A stretch of DNA of 64,000 nt from Pseudomonadota bacterium. GTDB taxonomy: Bacteria; Pseudomonadota; Gammaproteobacteria; Xanthomonadales; SZUA-38. Where the stretch lies: NCBI GenBank assembly GCA_039033415.1, contig JBCCCR010000002.1:250835-314834 (forward strand), given 5' to 3'. Made by a program: the position numbers and the translations under genes. The notes under the pieces are model-generated. The model was not told the DNA's origin, ran no database searches, and worked only from the letters and a program-made list of their open reading frames with translations. Of the stretch, positions 57,929 through 64,000 are shown one piece after another. Each line of letters starts with the position of its first letter. The first letter of the stretch is position 1.

Positions 57929-58846
57929 TTGAGAATCCTCTATCTCACCGAGCCCCGGGAAGACTACCTCCAGGACCAGATTTTATATGGCCTGCGACAG
58001 CTCTATGGCGCTGACGTGGTCGATTATCCTCGCAAAGATGTGATGTACGCCGACCTCGGGGACAGCGAGCTTTACGGCCGTGGGTTCACGCTCTGGCGCT
58101 TGCTCGAGGATATCGACGTCGACCGCAGTCAAATCTCAGAGCGCGTCACCCGCGGTGAGTTTGATCGCATTATTTTTGGCAACGTTCGGCGCCAGCGGCC
58201 CCTGTTTTGGCAGATGCTCCGGGCCGGCCGTTTCTGGGGTCGCAGCAGGGGCCGCTTCGTGTTTCTGGATGGCCAGGACGGCGACCGCATGTTTGCCGCC
58301 ACGGCACCCTTCGGGCCCTACTTTAAGCGGGAGTTCGGGCGCCGAACCTTAAGCCGCGTCAAGCCGATAAATTTTTCCATTCCCGCTGTGAAAGTACGCG
58401 ACGACGCTCTTCCGAAGACGCAGCTGTTTGGGCGGCACGTCCAGTGTGAGGAGGCTTACAAGCTGCCTGAGGTCAAGCAGCATTGCGGCAGCGGCTATCT
58501 GTTCGATCAGGAGCACGACTACTACCAGGATCTGGCGCAGTCACGCTACGGCATCACGATGAAAAAGGGCGGCTGGGAGTGTATGCGTCACTACGAGATT
58601 GCCGCCAACCACACGGTCCAGGCCTTCTATCGCTTGGGGGATAAACCCGATCGATGCGCGCCGCACGGCCTCAAAGACATGGTGAACGTGGTCAGCTTCG
58701 ACACCGCCGAGGAGCTGGCGCAAAAGATCGAACGCATCGAACGGGAGGGCCGCTACGAGGCGCTGCAGCAAAACACCGTGGCCTGGGTGCGCCAGCACAC
58801 CTGCGAAGCGGCAGCGAGCCGGCTGATCGAACAGACTTCCGCCTAG
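57929..58846 (+). CDS. Hypothetical protein, possibly glycosyltransferase-like
   Basis: 305 residues, TTG start. The N-terminus RILYLTEPREDYLQDQILYGLRQLYGADVVDYP looks like a Rossmann-type half as in GT-B glycosyltransferases, and GRFVFLDGQDGDRM is a second strand-turn. A KGGWECMRHYEIAANHTVQAFY segment (about 210-231, in parts) resembles the nucleotide-binding loop of glycosyltransferases acting on cell-wall sugars. No firm family assignment can be made. It is divergent from ndh and convergent with cysH. Confidence 0.6.
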   Translation: MRILYLTEPREDYLQDQILYGLRQLYGADVVDYPRKDVMYADLGDSELYGRGFTLWRLLEDIDVDRSQISERVTRGEFDRIIFGNVRRQRPLFWQMLRAGRFWGRSRGRFVFLDGQDGDRMFAATAPFGPYFKREFGRRTLSRVKPINFSIPAVKVRDDALPKTQLFGRHVQCEEAYKLPEVKQHCGSGYLFDQEHDYYQDLAQSRYGITMKKGGWECMRHYEIAANHTVQAFYRLGDKPDRCAPHGLKDMVNVVSFDTAEELAQKIERIEREGRYEALQQNTVAWVRQHTCEAAASRLIEQTSA

Positions 58847-58862
58847 GTTAGGCAGCTCCCGG

Positions 58863-59585
58863 TCAGACTTCGCTGTGCAGGCCGCATTCGCGCTTCAGCC
58901 CAAAGAAGCGGGTTTGCTCAACGCTGTCCACCTCGTGCAGTGATCGAGTGCTGTGCCAGTCACCGATCGACACGTAACCCTGATCCCAGAGGGGGTGGTA
59001 GGGCAGGTCATGCGTCTTCAGGTATTCGTGGACCTGCCGGTCGCCGAGGTCGGCAATCGGGTGAACCTTGAAGCGCGGGCCGTTGAGCTCCACCAGGTCT
59101 CGTTCGCGGCGCCCGTCCGACTGGCTTCGGCGCAGGCCGGCAAACCAGGTTTGAACGTTGAGCTCGTCCAGCGCTCTTCGCATCGGGGCGACCTTGTTTT
59201 CCCGGTTGTAGGCTTCGATGCCGGCCAGGCCCTGCTCCCAGCGCTGGCCGTACATGGCCTCCTGCCAGGCGGGACTCATGCGCGGTTGGTACACCTGCAG
59301 GTTCAGTTTCAGGCGTTCGCTCAGGTCATCAACGAAACGATAGGTCTCAGGAAACAGGTAACCCGTATCGATCAGCACCACCGGGATATCCGGCCATTCC
59401 TGGGTCATCAGGTGCAGCATCACCGCGCTTTGCGCGCCGAAGCTCGAACTCAGCATAAACGGACCAGGCAGGTGTTCCAGCGCCCAGCGGACCCTCTGCT
59501 CAGGCGTCAGGGTTTCCATCGTCTGGCTGGCACAGGCAGCCGCCGCCTCCCGGGTCTGCTCCTCGCACAGGGCCGTGAAGCTCAT
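58863..59585 (-). CDS. cysH: Phosphoadenylyl-sulfate (PAPS) reductase
   Basis: 240 residues of the adenine nucleotide alpha-hydrolase fold. [15 protein letters not shown] is the P-loop-like motif, and the C-terminal KRECGLH carries the catalytic cysteine. The paired cysteines of APS reductases are absent, so it is expected to use PAPS and thioredoxin to make sulfite. Its start overlaps the cysI stop by 4 nt. It is the third gene of a cysJIH operon. Confidence 0.93.
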   Translation of the reverse strand: MSFTALCEEQTREAAAACASQTMETLTPEQRVRWALEHLPGPFMLSSSFGAQSAVMLHLMTQEWPDIPVVLIDTGYLFPETYRFVDDLSERLKLNLQVYQPRMSPAWQEAMYGQRWEQGLAGIEAYNRENKVAPMRRALDELNVQTWFAGLRRSQSDGRRERDLVELNGPRFKVHPIADLGDRQVHEYLKTHDLPYHPLWDQGYVSIGDWHSTRSLHEVDSVEQTRFFGLKRECGLHSEV

Positions 59586-61294
59586 GGCGTGACCTCGTGG
59601 ATTTCCCGACCGTGCATCACCGGCGCCACCACGCCGCTGCGAACCAGGAAATCTCCGAAGTGTTCTTCGGGCCCTCGGTCGCGGGCGTATTGAGCAAACA
59701 GCGGATCCAGCAGCCCTGGCAAGTCGCTGTCGGGCACGTTGTCCCGATAGAGTCGATTGAGTCGCGTGCCTTCGCTATCGCCGCCGAGGAAGACCGCATA
59801 GCGGCCCTCACTTTTCCCAACCAGGCCAATCTCCGCAGCGTAGGGCCGGGCGCAGCCGTTGGGGCAGCCGGTCATGCGAATGACCATCGGCTCATCTTCA
59901 AGACCATAACTGGCCAGCGAATCGTCGAGCTCATCGATCAGGGTCGGCAAGTAGCGCTCACTCTCCGCCATTGCCAGCCCACAGGTGGGGAAACCGACGC
60001 AGGCCATCGCGTTGGCGCGCAGGGGGCTGGCGGCAACGCTGAGCCCGTACTCGTCGATCAGCACTTCGATGTGCGCCTTGTCGAGTCGATCGATGCCGCT
60101 GATGATTACGTTCTGGTTGGCCGTGAGGCGGAACTCACCCTTGTGGACTTTGGCAATCTGCCTCAGACCGGTCAGCAGCTGCTGCTTCGGCAGATCTTTG
60201 ATGCGACCGTTCTCGACGTTTACGCCAAAGTGCCATGTCCCGGCGTCGTCCTGAAGCCAGCCCAGGAGGTCGCCGCGATGGGTGAACTTCACTGGTCGGG
60301 CCGGCGCCAGCGTCACGCCCGAGCGCTGCTGGACCTCATTGACGAACCACTCGATTCCCCGATCGTCGATAGTGTATTTCAGGCGCGCGTGCTTGCGGTT
60401 GGTGCGATCGCCATAGTCGCGTTGAGTGGTCACAACCGCTTCGCTAATCGCGGTGAGCGCCTCGGGCTCGACAAAGCCGATCACCTGACCGAGCATCGGA
60501 TAGGTCTCGCGAACGCCGTGGGCCATGCCCATGCCGCCGCCCACCGAGACGTTGAAACCCACCAGCTCGTCGTCTTCGACAATGGCGATAAAACCCAGGT
60601 CCTGGGTGTAGATGTCGATATCGTTCACGGGCGGAATGACCAGCCCCATTTTGAACTTCCGCGGCAGGTAGGTATCCCCGTAGATCGGCTCCCGGAGTGT
60701 TGCCGGCTCCGCGCTGGGCTGCTTCTCTCCGTCGAGCCAGATCTCGTGATAAGCCCCGGTCGCCGGCGTCAGGTGATCGGAGAGATCTTTTGCCCACCGG
60801 GCAACCTGCGCCTGCACCTTCGCTCCGGTGGCCAGCGGGGTGGCCATCACGTTTCGGTTGACGTCTCCGCAGGCGGCGAGGGTGTCGAGCAGGGTGGCGT
60901 TGATCCCCGCAACCGTGTCTTTGAGCTGACGTTTGATGACGCCGTGGAACTGGAACGCCTGGCGGGTTGTGAGGCGCAGCGTGCCGTTGGCGTGGGTTTG
61001 CGCCAGCCTGTCCATCGCCAGCCACTGAGCGGTCGTGCAGATGCCACCCGGTACGCGAGCCCGGATCATAAATGAGAATGCTGGCTCCAGCTTTTGACGG
61101 CGGCGAGCCGCCCGGCTGTCGCGGTCATCCTGCTGGTAGATGCCGTGAAACTTACTGAGCTGCGTGTCGTCGTCCGCGATAGCGCCGGTCACGTCATCCA
61201 GCAGGCTCTCGGTCAACGTGCCGCGCAGGTTTTGACTCGCCGACTTGATTCGCTCGACGTCGCTCAGCGCAGCTTTTTTGGCGTCGTCAGACAT
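59582..61294 (-). CDS. cysI: NADPH-sulfite reductase hemoprotein
   Basis: 570 residues, the length of E. coli CysI. The cluster and sirohaem ligands are ACVGFPTC (Cx5C, about residue 430) and TGCPNGC (Cx3C, about 475), and [15 protein letters not shown] and THRGDLLGW fit the sulfite-binding core. It reduces sulfite to sulfide with electrons from CysJ. The start shares bases with the cysJ stop (TAATG), indicating coupled translation. Confidence 0.95.
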   Translation of the reverse strand: MSDDAKKAALSDVERIKSASQNLRGTLTESLLDDVTGAIADDDTQLSKFHGIYQQDDRDSRAARRRQKLEPAFSFMIRARVPGGICTTAQWLAMDRLAQTHANGTLRLTTRQAFQFHGVIKRQLKDTVAGINATLLDTLAACGDVNRNVMATPLATGAKVQAQVARWAKDLSDHLTPATGAYHEIWLDGEKQPSAEPATLREPIYGDTYLPRKFKMGLVIPPVNDIDIYTQDLGFIAIVEDDELVGFNVSVGGGMGMAHGVRETYPMLGQVIGFVEPEALTAISEAVVTTQRDYGDRTNRKHARLKYTIDDRGIEWFVNEVQQRSGVTLAPARPVKFTHRGDLLGWLQDDAGTWHFGVNVENGRIKDLPKQQLLTGLRQIAKVHKGEFRLTANQNVIISGIDRLDKAHIEVLIDEYGLSVAASPLRANAMACVGFPTCGLAMAESERYLPTLIDELDDSLASYGLEDEPMVIRMTGCPNGCARPYAAEIGLVGKSEGRYAVFLGGDSEGTRLNRLYRDNVPDSDLPGLLDPLFAQYARDRGPEEHFGDFLVRSGVVAPVMHGREIHEVTP

Positions 61295-63078
61295 TAGTAC
61301 ACGTCCCTGCGATAGCGACCGCTGCGCTTGAGCTCGGCCATATAGGCCGCGGTGTGCTCATCGCTTAGGGCGCCATGGGTCTGGACCAGTCGGGTCAACG
61401 CGGCGTCCACGTCGGGCGCCATGTGCTCAGCGTCACCGCAAACGTAGACGCAGGCACCCGCTTCCAGCCAGGCAAAGAACGTCTCCCCCTGCTCCTCCAT
61501 CAGATGCTGCACGTAGCGCTTCTCCGCCTGGTCGCGAGAGAAAGCGGCGCTGAGTCGGTTCAGCAGGCCGCTCTTGCGCCAGCGCAGCCATTCGATCTGG
61601 TAGAGAAAGTCCGTTTCAAAATGACGGTCACCGAAAAACAGCCAGTTGTCGCCGACCCTGCCCAGCGTGTCGCGCTGCTGCTCACGTTCTTGAAGAAAGG
61701 CGCGGAATGGGGCAACACCGGTGCCGGGGCCAATCATGATGATGGGCGTCTCAGGGTTTTCCGGCAGACGGAACCGCGGGTTGGGATCCAGGAATACCCG
61801 CAGCTCGTCCCCGGGGCTCAGCTCGGCCAGCGCGCTGGATGCGGCGCCGATGTGGGGCTCATCGAACGCCTCAAACGTCAGGCGGGCGACGGTCAGGTGA
61901 ACGGACGCTTCGTCGATCGCCGGGGAGGAGGCGATCGAGTAGGCCCGGTGCGCCAGAGGCGCCAGCAGGTCAATGAGGGCCTGCGGCTCGAGGTCAACCG
62001 GATACTGGGTCAGCAGGTCTACCACCTGGTGGTCGAAGAGAAACTGGCGCAGGTTGCCGTCGGGGCTGAGCGCGAGGCGCAACGCCTCCGCGTCGCTGAC
62101 GGCGGCATAGCGCTCCAGCACCGGTCGGGTCAGCCGGGTTAGCTCGCGTTCTAATCGTAGTGCGTCCGCCAGAGCCAGCGTCTGGTTGTCCAGCTGAACG
62201 GGAGCTTCGTCCGCAAGCCCCGTGGCGGCCAGCACTCGAGAAACGAGCTCCGGCGGGTTGTCGGCCAAAACGGCCAACGAGTCACCGGGCTGATACCGGA
62301 TGCCCGAGTCTTCCAGCGATAGCTCCAGATGGCGCACGTCTTTGCCGGAATCGTCGCCGGTGATTTTCTGATTGACCTCAACGCTGGCCAGGAAGGGGTT
62401 TTTTCGACTGAAGGTCACCGGCACCGGATCGGGAACCGCATGCAGGACAGGCGCTTGAACCGGCTCGGGGCGCAGCTGCTCCAGCACCTCTTGTCGCCAT
62501 GCCTCGGCCGGCGTTTCGTAGTCGAGATCACACTCGACGCGGGGCGTTAGGGCGGTCGCGCCGCGCGCAGCCAATCGCTCATCAAAATCGCGACCGGTTT
62601 GGCAGAACTGCGCGTAGCTGCTGTCGCCCAGCGCCAGGACGGCGTACTTGAGCTGACTCAGGGACGGACCATCACCATCACCCAGAGCGTCAAATAGCTC
62701 TTTGGCGTCATCGGGCGGATCACCCTCGCCGTGTGTGCTGACCACAATCAGCAGATGTTGCTCTTTGGCCAGCCGAGCCGGTGCGTAGTCCGCCATATTG
62801 ACCGCCCGCAGCTTGAGACCCAGGGAGGCGCCGCTGGCGGCCAGCGCCTCGGCGACACCCTGGCTATTCCCCGTCTGGGAGCCATAGAGCACGGTGCCGC
62901 TAACGGTGGGCTGAGAGGCCTGCGCCGGCGCGTCGACCAACGCAGCCCCGCCGGCGGCGGCCAGGCCCGCCAGGTAGCCGCTGGCCCAGAGCTGCTGCTG
63001 CGCGCTCCACTGCGCGGCGAGCTGGCCTAGCTGTTCGCGTGCTGGGTCACTGATCGGTGTGGGGACTGCCGCTGACAT
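61294..63078 (-). CDS. cysJ: NADPH-sulfite reductase flavoprotein
   Basis: 594 residues. A flavodoxin domain (about 60-205; YGSQTGNSQGVAEAL, STHGEGDPPDDAKELF) binds FMN. The FAD domain has RAYSIASSPAID, and the NADPH domain has MIGPGTGVAPFRAFLQER and YVCGDAEHMAPDVDAAL, ending RYRRDVY like family members. It passes electrons from NADPH to CysI. It is the first gene of cysJIH; the 158 bp upstream to ubiK would hold the promoter, where I see no clear regulator site. Confidence 0.95.
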   Translation of the reverse strand: MSAAVPTPISDPAREQLGQLAAQWSAQQQLWASGYLAGLAAAGGAALVDAPAQASQPTVSGTVLYGSQTGNSQGVAEALAASGASLGLKLRAVNMADYAPARLAKEQHLLIVVSTHGEGDPPDDAKELFDALGDGDGPSLSQLKYAVLALGDSSYAQFCQTGRDFDERLAARGATALTPRVECDLDYETPAEAWRQEVLEQLRPEPVQAPVLHAVPDPVPVTFSRKNPFLASVEVNQKITGDDSGKDVRHLELSLEDSGIRYQPGDSLAVLADNPPELVSRVLAATGLADEAPVQLDNQTLALADALRLERELTRLTRPVLERYAAVSDAEALRLALSPDGNLRQFLFDHQVVDLLTQYPVDLEPQALIDLLAPLAHRAYSIASSPAIDEASVHLTVARLTFEAFDEPHIGAASSALAELSPGDELRVFLDPNPRFRLPENPETPIIMIGPGTGVAPFRAFLQEREQQRDTLGRVGDNWLFFGDRHFETDFLYQIEWLRWRKSGLLNRLSAAFSRDQAEKRYVQHLMEEQGETFFAWLEAGACVYVCGDAEHMAPDVDAALTRLVQTHGALSDEHTAAYMAELKRSGRYRRDVY

Positions 63079-63236
63079 AACTGACTCATCCTAAGAATCG
63101 GATGGTCAGACTAACCAGCGGTCATTGGCAAAAAAACGATTTAAGCGCTATGGCAACATAACCAGCAACGCTAAAGGCGCTGGAAGCCGAGGTGGGCTCA
63201 GCGTTTCGCGTGAGTTCAGGCGGCCGAGTAAGCGGC

Positions 63237-63473
63237 TTACTCCGATGCGTCCGCCAGCCGTTTTTCCAGCTCATCCAGCTTTTGACGCGTGCGGGCCAGC
63301 ACCGCCTGCTGTGCGTCAAACTCCTCGCGCGTGACCAGATCCAGCCGGTCAAACCACGATTGAGCGACGGCCCGGAAGTTGGCCTTAAAGTCGTCGCCTG
63401 CCTCACGCAGCGATTCGGGCACCAGGCGATTCAGTGCTGTCGCCAGCTCGTCAATTTTTTGCGGGTCCAACAT
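63237..63473 (-). CDS. ubiK: Ubiquinone biosynthesis accessory factor UbiK/BMFP family
   Basis: 78 residues from the ATG at 63473. The N-terminal MLDPQKIDELATALNRLVPESLREAGDDFKANF (in parts) and the C-terminal coiled coil LARTRQKLDELEKRLADAS match YqiC/BMFP proteins. UbiK binds lipids and UbiJ and helps ubiquinone synthesis under oxygen. A GAGTAAGC-g-GCTTACTC inverted repeat (63226-63242) spans its stop codon. It lies divergent from the ammonium transporter, a common order in Gammaproteobacteria (often with glnK between, missing here). Confidence 0.88.
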   Translation of the reverse strand: MLDPQKIDELATALNRLVPESLREAGDDFKANFRAVAQSWFDRLDLVTREEFDAQQAVLARTRQKLDELEKRLADASE

Positions 63474-63669
63474 CCATGCTCTCCGGCAAGATCCAACAAT
63501 CATGCAGACCGCGAAGGATACCGCTCGAGAACGTCCAGGCACACCCTACCTTCCAGCAGGGTCCACCCGAGCCGGCCGTCGTAGCCCTGAATTTGGTGGG
63601 TTTCGGCCTCTGATCAACGATCCTGCCGACAATTGGTGCCCCAAAGTAGTGCGATCGCCTGCCCAATAC

Positions 63670-63708
63670 GCACCGTTCTGGTGCAGTTTTTCGCCCTTAA
63701 TCGGTGCA
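63670..63708. promoter_or_regulatory. Two NtrC-like sites upstream of the ammonium transporter
   Basis: GCACCGTTCTGGTGCA (63670-63685) matches the NtrC pattern GCAC-N-GGTGCA well. A second, weaker copy GCCCTTAATCGGTGCA (63693-63708) lies 23 bp downstream, centre to centre. They are 62 to 39 bp upstream of the sigma-54 promoter, an enhancer-like position. The remaining gap to ubiK shows no gene. Confidence 0.7.
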
Positions 63709-63742
63709 GTTTGTGGGAACAGAGCCCTTTGAGACGCGAAAG

Positions 63743-63780
63743 GGGTTGGCACGGCACTTGCGTACCTGACGTGCCAACCC
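63743..63780. promoter_or_regulatory. Inverted repeat around the sigma-54 promoter
   Basis: GGGTTGGCAC (63743-63752) and GTGCCAACCC (63771-63780) are perfect 10-bp reverse complements 18 nt apart. The left arm contains the -24 element; the right arm lies near the expected transcription start. It could be a repressor site or a 5' leader hairpin. Confidence 0.6.
63747..63761 (+). promoter_or_regulatory. Sigma-54 (-24/-12) promoter of the ammonium transporter
   Basis: TGGCACGGCACTTGC matches the consensus TGGCAC-N5-TTGC. Transcription would start near 63773, about 77 bp upstream of the GTG start. Together with the NtrC-like sites upstream this is the usual nitrogen-starvation control of amt genes. 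Confidence 0.88.
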
Positions 63781-63849
63781 GGTCACGGTTTGGCTGAAGC
63801 GGCGCGCGGTCGGACGTCGGTCAGCAAACACAACATAAGAGGCTCACAC

Positions 63850-64000
63850 GTGGAACAACTGGCGCAGGTAAGTTACGCCCTGGACACTTTTTACTTTCTG
63901 GTTTGCGGGGCGCTGGTCATGTGGATGGCGGCGGGCTTTACGATGCTCGAGTCGGGCCTGGTCCGATCCAAGAACACCACCGAGATTCTGGCCAAGAACA
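63850..64000 (+). CDS. amt: Ammonium transporter, N-terminal fragment (3' end outside window)
   Basis: Only the first 50 residues are in the window. The GTG at 63850 starts MEQLAQVSYALDTFYFLV; the first membrane helix VCGALVMWMAAGFTMLESGLVRSKN (in parts) and NTTEILAKN are the start of the Amt/Rh family pattern. AAGAGG lies 11-16 bases upstream. The protein imports ammonium and would normally be gated by GlnK, which is not next to it here; the only P-II-like gene in the window (52665) is tied to DUF1538 genes. Confidence 0.9.
   Translation, partial: MEQLAQVSYALDTFYFLVCGALVMWMAAGFTMLESGLVRSKNTTEILAKN

Noticed and set aside
59597..61075. 492-codon plus-strand frame opposite cysI
   Set aside because: Antisense to cysI throughout; high-GC coding DNA commonly leaves long open frames on the other strand.
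63226..63242. Palindrome over the ubiK stop as a terminator
   Set aside because: The arms are perfect but the centre is one base, and no T-tract follows; left as a note in the ubiK entry.

Overview
The window looks like chromosomal DNA of a GC-rich, free-living, aerobic gammaproteobacterium. Support comes from a homodimeric-type pyruvate dehydrogenase E1, a cysJIH set, ubiK, a TonB-dependent receptor, Tat and lipoprotein signals, and NtrC/sigma-54 style control of an ammonium transporter. Two secreted proteins carry tails I associate with Lysobacterales relatives such as Wenzhouxiangella (a C-terminal FGDGFE motif, and paired FTYDxxGxQAW C-terminal repeats); this placement is an inference. 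Genes are densely packed, often with ATGA or TGATG overlaps. I see no rRNA, tRNA, transposase, integrase or CRISPR array.

Layout. 1-16 kb is a catabolic region: a PhyH dioxygenase (cut by the window edge), a LysR regulator divergent from a methyltransferase / VAO-type flavin oxidase / flavin monooxygenase / zinc alcohol dehydrogenase run, then a TetR regulator facing a lipoprotein / Tat-exported flavin oxidase / D-lactate-dehydrogenase-like gene set, an MFS transporter and a TonB receptor. A repeat-rich hairpin separates the two halves. 16-29 kb holds a divergent CoA-thioester locus (thiolase, fused indolepyruvate ferredoxin oxidoreductase and GST on one side; a HAD-ECH fusion and a VOC protein on the other). 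It is followed by an amino-acid locus (aminotransferase and a CDGSH-cupin protein, divergent from an NSS transporter and a class V aminotransferase). Together these could take up an amino acid, deaminate it, convert the 2-oxo acid to an acyl-CoA and degrade that. A 20-bp palindrome at the thiolase start recurs, 18 of 20 bases identical, upstream of the TonB receptor and suggests one regulon.

29-35 kb carries two exported proteins: a LamG-like secreted protein and a subtilisin-like protease with a large insert inside its catalytic domain, eleven GYLWAN-type C-terminal hexapeptides and a consensus sigma-54 promoter. 35-45 kb is mixed metabolism and transport: aceE, a HAD phosphatase/dehalogenase, threonine aldolase, a YqaA-like protein, lipocalin, an AbgT transporter, a second class V aminotransferase and an MscS channel. 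45-53 kb has modBC divergent from modA, a TIGR03032-TPR-glycosyltransferase-like fusion, and a compact DUF1538-DUF1538-P-II operon. 53-64 kb has a large M14 carboxypeptidase, NDH-2, a putative glycosyltransferase-like protein, the assimilatory sulfate genes cysJIH, ubiK, and the start of an ammonium transporter with a sigma-54 promoter and NtrC-like sites.

The strongest candidates for undescribed biology are the DUF1538-DUF1538-P-II operon, the protease with its insert, repeats and sigma-54 promoter, the shared palindrome regulon, the double-CDGSH bicupin protein, and the alpha/beta hydrolase with histidine at the nucleophile position.
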